A DNA stretch of 64,000 nucleotides from Polaribacter glomeratus (GTDB lineage Bacteria > Bacteroidota > Bacteroidia > Flavobacteriales > Flavobacteriaceae): positions 759,786 through 823,785 of the forward strand of contig NZ_MSCM01000001.1 in assembly GCF_002954665.1 (NCBI RefSeq), read 5' to 3'. The notes beneath the pieces were generated by a model. The model was not told the DNA's origin, searched no databases, and saw only the letters and a list, made by a program, of their open reading frames with translations. How positions within the stretch are numbered: the stretch's first letter is position 1; every line of letters starts with the position of its first letter. A program made the position numbers and the translations under genes. Positions 17,316-26,096 of the stretch are shown here, piece by piece.

Positions 17316-18093
17316 TAGAGATAAAAATATAAAAGAAAAGTTTGCAAATAGAACTTTTGAGCCATCGGCTTCTGCTTGGGATCGGTTGTCTGCGCAATTA
17401 GACGAACAGCCACAGAAAAAGAAAAAAGGGTGGTTTTTTTATACGGGCGCCGCAGCAAGTGTCTTATTGTTGATTTCAATTGGGTTTCAAGTTTTTTCTG
17501 ATATTCCTAAACAAAACGGATCAATTAAAGAAATTATAGTTAATAATCCTATTGACACAAACACTATTGATAAAAAAAGTATCAAATTTATCAATGAAAT
17601 TCCTGTTGAAAAAGCACTCGTAAAAGTTGATGAAGTAGCAGAAGAGCAATTAGAAATAAACGGAATTGCAAACAAAGTTGAGCAATCTTATCCAAAGAAA
17701 AAAAATAAAATTGCTAAAGTAGACTCACAAATAGTTATCGCTAAAGCGGATGAAAATTTTTTAGAAAAAAAATCATCAGAAATAAAAAAAGGATATTTAG
17801 AACAAGACCCAAATAGCATAATTAAAATTAATAGTAATGATTTATTATATGCTGTAACGCATACTTCCGAAGAAGTAAAAACCTATTATGCCAAAAATAA
17901 TTTGCGAAGAGAAGATATTTTAAAAACGATTAAAAGTGAGCTCAAAAAATCGAATATTAAAGTGAATCCAGAAACTATTTTGGCAGAAGTAGAACGTACA
18001 ATTGATGATGATGATTTTCAAAATAACTTTATGAAATCATTAAAGAATAAAATATCAGATATTGCTACAGTAATTGCAAGTAGAAACGATTAA
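17302..18093 (+). CDS. Single-pass membrane protein, probable anti-sigma-like partner
   Basis: A 263-aa protein. A cytosolic N-terminus (FEPSASAWDRLSAQLDEQ) precedes one membrane helix (about residues 44-65) and a Lys/Glu-rich outer region. The C-terminus (about 200-263) is helical. The position right after an ECF sigma gene with a 14-bp overlap, together with this topology, fits a sigma-binding membrane regulator. I see no zinc-binding anti-sigma motif (HxxxCxxC), so the role is inferred from context only. Confidence 0.75.
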   Translation: METNNRDKNIKEKFANRTFEPSASAWDRLSAQLDEQPQKKKKGWFFYTGAAASVLLLISIGFQVFSDIPKQNGSIKEIIVNNPIDTNTIDKKSIKFINEIPVEKALVKVDEVAEEQLEINGIANKVEQSYPKKKNKIAKVDSQIVIAKADENFLEKKSSEIKKGYLEQDPNSIIKINSNDLLYAVTHTSEEVKTYYAKNNLRREDILKTIKSELKKSNIKVNPETILAEVERTIDDDDFQNNFMKSLKNKISDIATVIASRND

Positions 18094-18102
18094 AAAACAA
18101 GT

Positions 18103-18175
18103 GTCATTGTGGGTTTACCAAGCAATCTTTTAAATGAATCAAGAGATAACTTCTTTAAATACTTCTTGCAATGAC
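18103..18175. repeat. GTCATTG/CAATGAC inverted repeat between the anti-sigma-like and barrel genes
   Basis: GTCATTG (18103-18109) and CAATGAC (18169-18175) are perfect inverted ends, and AGCAATCT follows the left arm. I recall elements that begin GTCATTGCGAGG ... AGCAATCT as a widespread intergenic repeat in Bacteroidetes. This looks like a degraded copy. It lies inside an otherwise co-oriented gene cluster. Confidence 0.45.
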
Positions 18176-18207
18176 GAACTCTAACACAAATTTTAAAATC
18201 AATAAAA

Positions 18208-19314
18208 ATGAAAAGAATACTACTAGTTTTAGTGTTGTTGTGCGCTAGCATGGCACAATCTCAAGAAAAAACATTTGAGAAAGAAGTTATTAAAATATCA
18301 AAAAGAATAGAAATTATTACCAATCAGCAAAAAGACTCATTAAAATCAAAAATAATTGACATCGATAAAAAGTTAGAAACAGGTGAAATTACCAAAGAAA
18401 CTTCAGGAACTTTAAAGCAAGAAGTTGCTGCATATCATGCAAGAAAAATAGAAAAATTGGTAGGTGAGCAAGAGCGTTTGTTACAATTATTGGTGCAAGA
18501 TAAAACAAACGGAAAAATAGCAAGTTCTGAAGAATTAACGAGTGATTACGATGATGATAATACATTTACCATTGGCAATAAAGTTTTTAAACTTACATAT
18601 AAAGGTGATGGAAAAAATGAAAAAGACCTTAATAGTGTTTCTAAAAAGGAATTAATTAATAAAAAAAGTAGAAGAACAACAACACAATTTGTTTTTGCAT
18701 TAGGTTTAAATAATGTTTTGAACAATAATGAATTATCTTCTTTAAATAATTCTGAATATAAATTTTGGCAATCGCATTTTTACGAATTAGGTTGGACCTG
18801 GAAAACACGTTTAACAGAAGATCCTTCGCAAGTTTATTTTAAATACGGAGTTTCTTTTCTTTGGAATAATTTAAGACTACAAGACAACCGAATTCATGTA
18901 AAAAATGGAGAGAATACAGAAATTGAGACTTATGGAAATCAATTATCAGAAAGCAGATTAAGACATGTGCAAATGAATTTTCCTATGCATTTAGAATGGG
19001 ATTTGTCAAAAAATAAAACCTATGAAGATGGACGTGTAAAAGACAGAACAAATAATGCGATTCGACTTGGAGTTGGTGGTTTTGTAGGTTTTAAATTAGG
19101 AACAAGACAATATTTAGAATACAATGATGCAAATGGAGTGGACATAGAAGAAGTTCAATTTAATAACTTTAATATGAATACCGTTAATTATGGGTTAAGT
19201 GCTTATTTAGGATATAAAACTACCAGTTTATATGTAAAGTATGATTTGAATCCTTTATTTAAAAATACAGAAACAAGAAATATTTCTTTAGGACTTCGTT
19301 TAGATTTGAATTAA
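18208..19314 (+). CDS. Exported beta-rich protein, possible outer-membrane beta-barrel
   Basis: A 368-aa protein with a signal peptide (cleavage near AQSQE). A coiled-coil, Lys/Glu-rich stretch of about 100 residues follows (KISKRIEIITNQQKDSLKSK). The C-terminal two thirds alternate in the manner of beta strands with many aromatics (KFWQSHFYELGWTWKTRL, YVKYDLNPLF, ISLGLRLDLN), and the chain ends in a strand as outer-membrane barrels do. It lies downstream of the sigma and membrane genes and is likely a target of, or sensor for, that ECF system. Family not identified. Confidence 0.75.
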   Translation: MKRILLVLVLLCASMAQSQEKTFEKEVIKISKRIEIITNQQKDSLKSKIIDIDKKLETGEITKETSGTLKQEVAAYHARKIEKLVGEQERLLQLLVQDKTNGKIASSEELTSDYDDDNTFTIGNKVFKLTYKGDGKNEKDLNSVSKKELINKKSRRTTTQFVFALGLNNVLNNNELSSLNNSEYKFWQSHFYELGWTWKTRLTEDPSQVYFKYGVSFLWNNLRLQDNRIHVKNGENTEIETYGNQLSESRLRHVQMNFPMHLEWDLSKNKTYEDGRVKDRTNNAIRLGVGGFVGFKLGTRQYLEYNDANGVDIEEVQFNNFNMNTVNYGLSAYLGYKTTSLYVKYDLNPLFKNTETRNISLGLRLDLN

Positions 19315-19527
19315 TTACAACTTATTTTCTTCTGAAATTAACTAAAAGTCAACCTTAAAAAGTTGGCTTTTAGTAAGTATATAAAATTCGCTTTCAATTA
19401 TAAGAATTATATAATTTATAACCCCAATTTTAGGAGATTCTTAAAAATTAGAATTGCACTATTTTTATAAGAAAATAATAAAAAAAACCACATAAATTTA
19501 CCTGCTTAACTAGTTAAATTAAGCAAC

Positions 19528-20610
19528 ATGAAAATAGGAATTCCTAAAGAAATTAAAAATAACGAAAGCAGAGTTGGTATGACACCGGCAGGAGTTTTTG
19601 AATTAACAAAAAAAAATCATACTGTTTTTATACAAACCACTGCCGGAGAAGGAAGTGGTTTTTTTGATAAAGATTACCAAGAAGTTGGCGCAATAATTTT
19701 AGCAACTATAGAAGAGGTTTATAGTAAAAGTGAAATGATTGTAAAGGTAAAAGAGCCAATTGCATTAGAATATCCTTTAATCAAAGAAAACCAAATAGTA
19801 TTTACCTATTTTCATTTTGCATCGAGTGAACCGCTTACAAAAGCAATGATTAAAAGTAAATCGGTCTGTATTGCTTACGAAACGGTAGAAGATGAAGAAG
19901 GTACGCTGCCTTTATTAACGCCAATGTCTGAAGTTGCAGGAAGAATGGCAGTGCAACAAGGTGCAAAATACTTAGAAAAACCAATTAAAGGTCGTGGAAT
20001 TTTATTAGGCGGAGTTCCAGGAGTTGCGCCAGGAAAAGTACTGATTTTAGGAGCTGGAGTTGTTGGCGTTCAAGCTGCAAAAATGGCTGCAGGTTTAGGG
20101 GCACATGTAACAATTATGGATATTAATATGAAACGTTTACGCTATGTAAACGATGTATTACCAAATCATGTTACTACGGCCTTTTCTAGTGAATACAGTA
20201 TTAGACAGCTTATAAAAACTCACGATTTAATTATTGGAGGCGTTTTAGTAAAAGGTGGGAAAGCACCAAAATTAATTACAAGAGATATGTTAAAAGAGAT
20301 GCGACCAGGAACAGTTTTGGTTGATGTTGCTGTAGATCAAGGAGGATGTTTTGAAACCACAAAAGCAACTACACACGAAGATCCAACCTATATTATTAAC
20401 GATGTTGTGCATTATTGTGTTGCAAATATGCCTGGTGCTGTGCCGTATACTTCTACAATTGCCTTGACAAATGTAACACTTGCATATATTTTAAAATTAG
20501 CAAATTTAGGATGGGAAAAAGCTTGTGAATCAGATTTAAGTTTATCAAAAGGTTTAAACATTGTAAAAGGCGAAATTATGTACAAAGAATTAGAAGGCAT
20601 TTTTGGTTAA
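19528..20610 (+). CDS. ald: Alanine dehydrogenase (first of two paralogues)
   Basis: A 360-aa NAD-dependent dehydrogenase that interconverts L-alanine and pyruvate with ammonia. It starts with the family N-terminus MKIGIPKEIKNNESRVGMTP. The substrate-domain Lys and His lie in VKVKEP and FTYFHFAS. The nucleotide-binding loop reads LILGAGVVGVQAAKMA, followed by IMDINMKRL. Length is normal for the family (360-375). It is monocistronic, and a possible terminator hairpin lies just downstream (20623-20666). A more divergent paralogue is at 33891-35087. Confidence 0.95.
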   Translation: MKIGIPKEIKNNESRVGMTPAGVFELTKKNHTVFIQTTAGEGSGFFDKDYQEVGAIILATIEEVYSKSEMIVKVKEPIALEYPLIKENQIVFTYFHFASSEPLTKAMIKSKSVCIAYETVEDEEGTLPLLTPMSEVAGRMAVQQGAKYLEKPIKGRGILLGGVPGVAPGKVLILGAGVVGVQAAKMAAGLGAHVTIMDINMKRLRYVNDVLPNHVTTAFSSEYSIRQLIKTHDLIIGGVLVKGGKAPKLITRDMLKEMRPGTVLVDVAVDQGGCFETTKATTHEDPTYIINDVVHYCVANMPGAVPYTSTIALTNVTLAYILKLANLGWEKACESDLSLSKGLNIVKGEIMYKELEGIFG

Positions 20611-20880
20611 AATACAAGGTTTGCTACAAATTTTTAAATTACAACTATTTTTTTTGAATTTGTAGCTTCATATAAGTAGACTTATATTCTTTTAAACTAT
20701 ATTTTTACTTTTACATTAATTAAGCATCAGTAATAATGTACACACATAAAAAAAGAAATTTAGAATGAATCAAATTTAATGTTAAAGATATATGCATATC
20801 AGTATTTTAGTTTGTTTAAAGACAAACATCTCGTTCATTTTTTTTTAAGTAAAAAGATGCTTTTTAATATAAAAAGTATG
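20611..20880. other. Gap between ald and rpsF with a weak hairpin
   Basis: GCTACAAATT (20623-20632) and AATTTGTAGC (20657-20666) form a 10-bp perfect inverted repeat with a 24-nt, T-rich loop, perhaps a terminator for ald. The rest shows no gene. Confidence 0.45.
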
Positions 20881-20888
20881 TATATTTG
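20881..20888 (+). promoter_or_regulatory. -7 box of the rpsF-rpsR-rplI operon
   Basis: TATATTTG exactly matches TAnnTTTG. It lies 34 nt before the rpsF start. Confidence 0.6.
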
Positions 20889-20922
20889 CAGCCTTAAAAA
20901 TAAACAATAAAAAATTTAATTT

Positions 20923-21264
20923 ATGAATCATTACGAAACTGTTTTCATTTTGAATCCCGTTTTATCTGACACTCAGATAAAGGAGACAGTACAAAAGTTC
21001 GAAGATTATTTAGTTTCAAAAGGAGCTGAAATGATCTCAAAAGAAGATTGGGGCTTAAAGAAATTAGCATATCCAATTCAAAAAAAGAAAAGTGGTTTTT
21101 ATCACTTGTTAGAGTATAAAATAGCTGGAGAAGAGATTTCTGCATTTGAGTTAGAATTTAGAAGAGATGATAGCATTATGCGTTATTTATCTGTTAGATT
21201 AGACAAACATGCTGCTGCTTGGGCTAAAGTTAGAAGTGAACGTGTTAAATCTACTAAAAAATAA
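20923..21264 (+). CDS. rpsF: 30S ribosomal protein S6
   Basis: A 113-aa small-subunit protein. It starts MNHYETVFILNPVLSD, has the central SKEDWGLKKLAYPIQKKKSG segment and ends the conserved fold with MRYLSVRLDKHA, all typical of S6. S6 binds S18 on the 30S platform, and S18 is encoded 3 bp downstream. It is the first gene of the S6-S18-L9 operon. Confidence 0.98.
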   Translation: MNHYETVFILNPVLSDTQIKETVQKFEDYLVSKGAEMISKEDWGLKKLAYPIQKKKSGFYHLLEYKIAGEEISAFELEFRRDDSIMRYLSVRLDKHAAAWAKVRSERVKSTKK

Positions 21265-21267
21265 GAA

Positions 21268-21564
21268 ATGGCAACAATTGAACAACAAGCAAAAGGTGGT
21301 AAATCTGCTGACGTTAGATATTTAACGCCATTAGATATAGACACTAAAAAAGAAGCAAAATACTGTAGATTTAAGAAGAAAGGTATCAAGTATATCGATT
21401 ATAAAGATGCAGACTTCTTAATGTATTTAGTAAACGAACAAGGTAAAATTTTACCAAGACGTTTAACAGGAACTTCACTAAAATATCAACGTAAAGTTGC
21501 GCAAGCAATTAAAAGAGCGCGTCATTTAGCGTTAATGCCTTACGTTGGAGATATGTTAAAATAA
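21268..21564 (+). CDS. rpsR: 30S ribosomal protein S18
   Basis: A 98-aa protein with the S18 core: [16 protein letters not shown], then [19 protein letters not shown] and [13 protein letters not shown]. The N-terminus is longer than in E. coli S18 (75 aa), as is usual in Bacteroidetes. It is the middle gene of the S6-S18-L9 operon. Confidence 0.98.
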   Translation: MATIEQQAKGGKSADVRYLTPLDIDTKKEAKYCRFKKKGIKYIDYKDADFLMYLVNEQGKILPRRLTGTSLKYQRKVAQAIKRARHLALMPYVGDMLK

Positions 21565-21579
21565 TAAAGAAGTAGAGAC

Positions 21580-22026
21580 ATGGAATTGATATTAAGACAA
21601 GATGTAGACAATTTAGGATTTAGAGATGATATCGTAGACGTTAAAAACGGATATGCTAGAAACTTTTTAATCCCTACAGGACAAGCAGTTTTAGCTACTT
21701 CATCTGCAAAGAAAGTATTAGCAGAGAATTTAAAACAACGTGCTTACAAAGAAGCTAAATTAATTGAAGACGCTAACGTAATAGCAGAAACAGTTAAAGG
21801 ATATGAAATTAAAATTGCATCTAAAGTTGGTTCAGGAGACAAATTATTTGGTTCTGTAAACAATATAGATTTAGCTGCAGCACTTGCAAAAGCAGGAACA
21901 GATTTAGATAAGAAATTTATTAAAGTTGTTGGTGGTTCTGTAAAAAGATTAGGTAAATACGAAGCTTCTGTAAGATTACACAGATCGGTAGTTGCTGATA
22001 TTACTTTTGAAGTAGTTGCTGAATAA
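21580..22026 (+). CDS. rplI: 50S ribosomal protein L9
   Basis: A 148-aa protein with the L9 N-terminal RNA-binding domain (MELILRQDVDNLGFRDDIVD, VKNGYARNFLIPTGQA), the long connecting helix and the C-terminal domain (GSGDKLFGSVNNIDLA). It is the last gene of its operon; a strong terminator follows at 22052-22080. Confidence 0.98.
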   Translation: MELILRQDVDNLGFRDDIVDVKNGYARNFLIPTGQAVLATSSAKKVLAENLKQRAYKEAKLIEDANVIAETVKGYEIKIASKVGSGDKLFGSVNNIDLAAALAKAGTDLDKKFIKVVGGSVKRLGKYEASVRLHRSVVADITFEVVAE

Positions 22027-22051
22027 GTACTTACTTTAAATAAAATATTTG

Positions 22052-22080
22052 AAAGCTCGTTAGAAATAACGAGCTTTTTT
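22052..22080 (+). terminator. Intrinsic terminator after rplI
   Basis: AAAGCTCGTTA and TAACGAGCTTT form an 11-bp perfect stem with a GAAA tetraloop, followed by a T-run. A classical Rho-independent terminator. Confidence 0.9.
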
Positions 22081-22216
22081 GTTTATGTAAAACCATATTT
22101 ATTAACACTCTATGAGCGATGCGTTCAACCCAATTAGCTTATCAATCTTGTATTTTGCCCTAAATATAAAGTCTATTTTATAAAAATATAATTTTTTGAT
22201 AAAAGGTTACTTTTCT

Positions 22217-22224
22217 TATTTTTG
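22217..22224 (+). promoter_or_regulatory. -7 box upstream of the DUF6495 gene
   Basis: TATTTTTG matches TAnnTTTG; it lies 58 nt before the ATG at 22283. Confidence 0.45.
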
Positions 22225-22282
22225 TAGCGAATAAGCACATCCAAAAAAACTCAATTTTTAAACTTTTTACTTTTTAATATAA

Positions 22283-22750
22283 ATGAAGTACAGACAACTT
22301 ACCAAAGAACAATTTGAAGGCTTACACGAAGAATTTGCTCTTTTTTTAGCAACTCAAAGTATTGATGTAAAAGAATGGAGTAAAATTAAAAAAGAAACTC
22401 CAACTATTGCAGAAGAAGAAATGAATGTTTTTTCTGATGTTGTTTGGGAAGATGTTTTATCAAAAACAAGCTATTTAGAGCATTTTTCTGAAACTACCGC
22501 AAACTTATTTAAGTGTGATGAAAAAGAAATACATAGAATTGCTATCAAAATAAATTGGGATATAAATTTATTGAAACAAGAAGGTTTTGAGTGGTTAATG
22601 CAAAACCCTATGGATAATTCTGTTGATGTTTTTAAAGGTTCTAAAGAGTATCGAACAGAAAGGAATTTAGAAGTTTTTGATTTAATAGAAAAAGGAAGTG
22701 CTATTTCTAAAGGTGAAATTTTTGAGTATTTTAGTAGCTTAGTTAGTTGA
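22283..22750 (+). CDS. DUF6495 family protein
   Basis: A 155-aa soluble, acidic, largely helical protein. The N-terminus (MKYRQLTKEQFEGLHEEF, FLATQSIDVKEW) matches what I remember of the flavobacterial family DUF6495. There is no signal peptide or membrane segment. The role is unknown. It stands alone, after the ribosomal operon terminator. Confidence 0.75.
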   Translation: MKYRQLTKEQFEGLHEEFALFLATQSIDVKEWSKIKKETPTIAEEEMNVFSDVVWEDVLSKTSYLEHFSETTANLFKCDEKEIHRIAIKINWDINLLKQEGFEWLMQNPMDNSVDVFKGSKEYRTERNLEVFDLIEKGSAISKGEIFEYFSSLVS

Positions 22751-22911
22751 TTTTTTTAAAAATAAAATCCTTGTATTTTCGTAAACAAAAACAGTTCATC
22801 GACACATATACGCATTTTAACTCTACAATTTTGTCATTTATCTTTCATTAACAATAAATACGTTTCTTTAATATTATTTTAGTTCCATATTTTGAAAAAG
22901 ACCCTGTTTAT

Positions 22912-23325
22912 ATGGAAAAAAGTTTAAAGGTTTTATTAGTTGAAGATAACTTAATTGAAATAATGAAAATGAAAAGAACCATTTCATTATTAAAGTTAAA
23001 GCATACGATACATGAAGCAAAAAACGGAGAAGAAGCTCTTCATTTTTTAGAAGATAGATCTAACATTCCTGATATTATTTTACTAGATTTAAATATGCCT
23101 AAAATTAATGGTATAGAATTTCTAAGGATTATAAAATCAAACGACGAATTAAAGCATATTCCTACCATAATATTAACAACGTCAAGTAATCAAAAAGATT
23201 TATTAGAATGTTACAGAACAGGTATGTCTGGGTATATTTTAAAGCCATTAAAGTATGAGGACTACGTTAAAAAAATTGAAGTAGTTTTGTCTTATTGGAG
23301 TGTAAATGAGTTGATTCAGGCTTAA
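22912..23325 (+). CDS. Single-domain response regulator (Rcp1-like)
   Basis: A 137-aa receiver domain with no output domain. It has acidic residues at 11-12 (VEDN), phospho-acceptor D59 (LLDLNMPKING), Thr in TIILTTSS and Lys in YILKPLKYEDY. Regulators of this type act as phosphate shuttles or bind a protein partner. It sits 583 bp upstream of, and in the same direction as, the FIST-kinase-HPt-LytTR run, and could feed or drain that relay; the long gap argues for a separate transcript. Confidence 0.93.
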   Translation: MEKSLKVLLVEDNLIEIMKMKRTISLLKLKHTIHEAKNGEEALHFLEDRSNIPDIILLDLNMPKINGIEFLRIIKSNDELKHIPTIILTTSSNQKDLLECYRTGMSGYILKPLKYEDYVKKIEVVLSYWSVNELIQA

Positions 23326-23638
23326 AATAATGCATTTATAGTTGCTTTTATTTTAGATTAACTGTATCAAAATGTGATATTTAAATTATTTTCAACCCTA
23401 GTTTAGAGTTTGAAAAACACTATTACTATTTTTAAAAGTCCATAGAAGCACTTAATTTACTTCAAAATTTAACTCCATTAATATTGGTTTTTTGCTTTTA
23501 GTTTAAATAGAATCTTTGCTTTATAAAATTAGTTAAACTATCTCTATAGCGTTTTATAAATCTCGAATTTAGGATGGTTTCATATATAGGTAATTAAAAA
23601 AACTTGGTCGTTAAATATAATTTACAGCTTTATAATTA
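23326..23638. other. Gap between receiver gene and FIST operon, upstream half
   Basis: AT-rich and without a coding pattern. I see no convincing terminator for the receiver gene. The second half of this gap holds three inverted repeats, listed separately. Confidence 0.5.
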
Positions 23639-23677
23639 TTAAGACTTATTCTTAAATAATAATGTTTAAAGTCTTAA
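23639..23677. repeat. Inverted repeat A upstream of the FIST operon
   Basis: TTAAGACTT (23639-23647) and AAGTCTTAA (23669-23677) are perfect 9-bp arms with a 21-nt spacer. Confidence 0.55.
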
Positions 23678-23687
23678 ATAATCAAAA

Positions 23688-23744
23688 AATGAATACTTTA
23701 TTTTAATTTAGAATTAATGAGTAAAATGTTGTTAAGTATTCATT
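23688..23744. repeat. Inverted repeat B upstream of the FIST operon
   Basis: AATGAATACTT (23688-23698) and AAGTATTCATT (23734-23744) are perfect 11-bp arms with a 35-nt spacer. Confidence 0.6.
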
Positions 23745-23807
23745 AATTTGTTTCGTAAAAATAATAAAAGATAGTATGTTCATTTTACCAAATATATAAA
23801 GACATAA

Positions 23808-23851
23808 AATTTACAATTTGTTACTTAAGCAATTGGTAAAAATTGTAAATT
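23808..23851. repeat. Inverted repeat C: strong hairpin 57 nt before the FIST start
   Basis: AATTTACAATTT (23808-23819) and AAATTGTAAATT (23840-23851) are perfect 12-bp arms. The stem continues inward past one bulged G with TTAC and GTAA, giving about 16 bp and an 11-nt loop. It has no T-run on the downstream side, so an operator or a 5' UTR structure fits better than a terminator. Confidence 0.65.
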
Positions 23852-23908
23852 GGCGTAAATTAAAATCAATGCTTTTAAATATTTATTTAATCCCTAAAAG
23901 AATAAAAA

Positions 23909-25048
23909 ATGAAAACCATACAATTAAAGAAAATTGGGACTAAAAAATTTGAATATTTAAGCAAAGAATTTACTCTTAATGCGCCTTTGGTTTTAGTTTT
24001 TGGGAATAGGTTTATGTTACAAGATCCAAACATTTACAATGAAGTTAGAGAACTTTTTAAAGACGGTCATTTAGTTTTTGGATCAACTTCTGGTGATATT
24101 ACTTCAGAATCGGTAGACGATAACAGTGTAACTATTACAGCAATTGAGTTCGAGAAAAGTGAATTTCTAATTAAAACAGCAAATGTTTTAAATTCTAATG
24201 TTGAAATAGATAGTTTTAAAACAGGACATGAATTAATTTCTAAGTTTCCTAAAGAGGGTTTAAAATATGTTTTTATTGTTTCTGATGGAAGTTTTACCAA
24301 CGGAAGTCAATTAACAAAAGGGATGAATGCAGCTACTAAAGACAATTTAATAATTACAGGTGCTTTGTGTGGTGATGCGGCAAGATTTGAAACTACAGTT
24401 TCATCTTACAATGAAAAACCTAAAGAAGGTAAAATAGTTGCCATAGGTTTTTATGGCGAAACGTTAGAAGTATCTTTTGCAACAAATGGTGGTTGGACTC
24501 CTTTTGGACCAGAAAGAGTGGTAACTAAATCTAAAGACAATATATTATTTGAATTAGATGATAAAGCTGCACTAGATTTATATAAAACATATTTAGGAGA
24601 AAAATCTAAAGAATTGCCAGGAGCAGCTTTATTATATCCGTTGAAAGTAAAATCTGCTGATGAAAAGAAATCGATTGTTAGAACTATTTTAAATATTAAT
24701 GAAGAAGAAAATTCAATGATTTTAGCCGGTGATATTTTAGAAAAATCAAAGGTGCAGCTAATGATGACTAATGTAGATAGTATTGTAAATGCTGCTGAAA
24801 TAGCAGCAAAACAAGCACTAGAGCTAAGAAAAAATAAACCAGAACTTGCTATTTTAATAAGTTGTATTGGTAGAAAATTAGTATTAGATCAAAGAGTAGA
24901 AGAAGAGGTAGAGGAAGTTATTGAGGTACTCGGGAAAGACGCAACGATCTGTGGTTTTTATTCTTATGGAGAAATAGCCCCATTTAATGGAGAAAATAAC
25001 TGTCAATTGCACAATCAAACAATAGCTATTACCCTAATAAGTGAATAA
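23909..25048 (+). CDS. FIST-domain sensory protein
   Basis: A 379-aa protein with FIST_N (about 20-210; APLVLVFGNRFMLQDP, HLVFGSTSGDI, GALCGDAARFE) and FIST_C (about 215-370; TYLGEKSKELPGAALLYPL, GFYSYGEIAP, CQLHNQTIAITL). FIST proteins are proposed to bind small ligands such as amino acids and to sit in signalling operons. It has no signal peptide or membrane segment, so sensing would be cytosolic. The stop overlaps the kinase start (TAATG), which implies coupled translation and a likely direct complex with the kinase. Confidence 0.93.
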   Translation: MKTIQLKKIGTKKFEYLSKEFTLNAPLVLVFGNRFMLQDPNIYNEVRELFKDGHLVFGSTSGDITSESVDDNSVTITAIEFEKSEFLIKTANVLNSNVEIDSFKTGHELISKFPKEGLKYVFIVSDGSFTNGSQLTKGMNAATKDNLIITGALCGDAARFETTVSSYNEKPKEGKIVAIGFYGETLEVSFATNGGWTPFGPERVVTKSKDNILFELDDKAALDLYKTYLGEKSKELPGAALLYPLKVKSADEKKSIVRTILNINEEENSMILAGDILEKSKVQLMMTNVDSIVNAAEIAAKQALELRKNKPELAILISCIGRKLVLDQRVEEEVEEVIEVLGKDATICGFYSYGEIAPFNGENNCQLHNQTIAITLISE

Positions 25049-26094
25049 TGAACCCGCTTTTAAAAAGACAATTAAGAAAATATTTACCTAAAAACTTGCA
25101 ATCTAATAAAGATCTGCAAGAGTTTTTAGACGCTGTAAATAAATCTTATAATACTTCTGATGAGCAGTTTATAATGCTGCAAAGAGCAGCATCTATTAGT
25201 TCTGAAGAACTTTTTAATTCTAATAAGCAATTAAGAGAAGAGTCAGAATCTCAAAAAGAAATTATAACAAAACTTAATAATGTAATTAATACCTTAAAAT
25301 TTTATGACTTAAAAGGTAATAATAATTTAGTTGGTCAAGACTCCCTTGAATTAGTTGATTTTATTGAAAATCAAACAAAAGAAATCATTGAAATAAATAA
25401 AGAAAAAGATAAACTCTTATTAAATTTAGAGCGTCAAAATCAAGAGTTAAATGAATATGCTCACATGGTATCTCACGATTTAAAGTCTCCTTTACAAAGT
25501 ATAGATGCATTAACTAGTTGGATTAAAGACGATTATTCTAATATTTTAGGTGATTCAGGTAGAGAGGTGATAAATCTAATTAGAGAGAATGTAGAAAAAA
25601 TGGACACCTTAATTCGTGGCATTTTAGAGTATTCTACCATTGGTAAAGCAGAAAAAATTCTATATGATTTAGATTTAAATATGCTAATAGACGATATTTT
25701 ATTAACTATCGACAATCCTAATGATGTTCATATTTCAGTACCCAAAATTTTGCCTACAATAAAAGGAGATCAGCACAGAGTTGAACTTTTGTTTTACAAC
25801 TTAATCGACAATGCTATTAAATTTAATGATAAAAAAGGCAATGGTTTTATAGAAATTAATTTTCTTGACAAAGATAAATATTGGCAATTTTCTGTCACAG
25901 ATAACGGTAAAGGTATCGATAAACAGTATTTTGATAAAATATTTATTGCATTTCAAAAATTAGAGAATGATTATAAGTCTACGGGTATTGGCTTATCAAT
26001 AGTAAAGAAAATTGTAGAAACATATCGAGGAGAAATTTGGTTAAAATCTACACCTAATATAGAAACAATATTTTATTTTACATTATTAAAATAA
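25048..26094 (+). CDS. Cytosolic sensor histidine kinase partnered with FIST protein
   Basis: A 348-aa kinase without membrane segments. The N-terminal 130 residues are helical and coiled-coil, a likely docking region. HisKA has H143 in NEYAHMVSHDLKSPLQS. HATPase_c shows N-box NLIDNAIKFNDKKGNG, G1 VTDNGKGID and G2 STGIGLSIVKKIV. There is no PAS, GAF or HAMP domain, so the signal must come from a partner, most simply the FIST protein encoded one base upstream. The HPt gene follows after 2 bp. Confidence 0.95.
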   Translation: MNPLLKRQLRKYLPKNLQSNKDLQEFLDAVNKSYNTSDEQFIMLQRAASISSEELFNSNKQLREESESQKEIITKLNNVINTLKFYDLKGNNNLVGQDSLELVDFIENQTKEIIEINKEKDKLLLNLERQNQELNEYAHMVSHDLKSPLQSIDALTSWIKDDYSNILGDSGREVINLIRENVEKMDTLIRGILEYSTIGKAEKILYDLDLNMLIDDILLTIDNPNDVHISVPKILPTIKGDQHRVELLFYNLIDNAIKFNDKKGNGFIEINFLDKDKYWQFSVTDNGKGIDKQYFDKIFIAFQKLENDYKSTGIGLSIVKKIVETYRGEIWLKSTPNIETIFYFTLLK

Positions 26095-26096
26095 GT

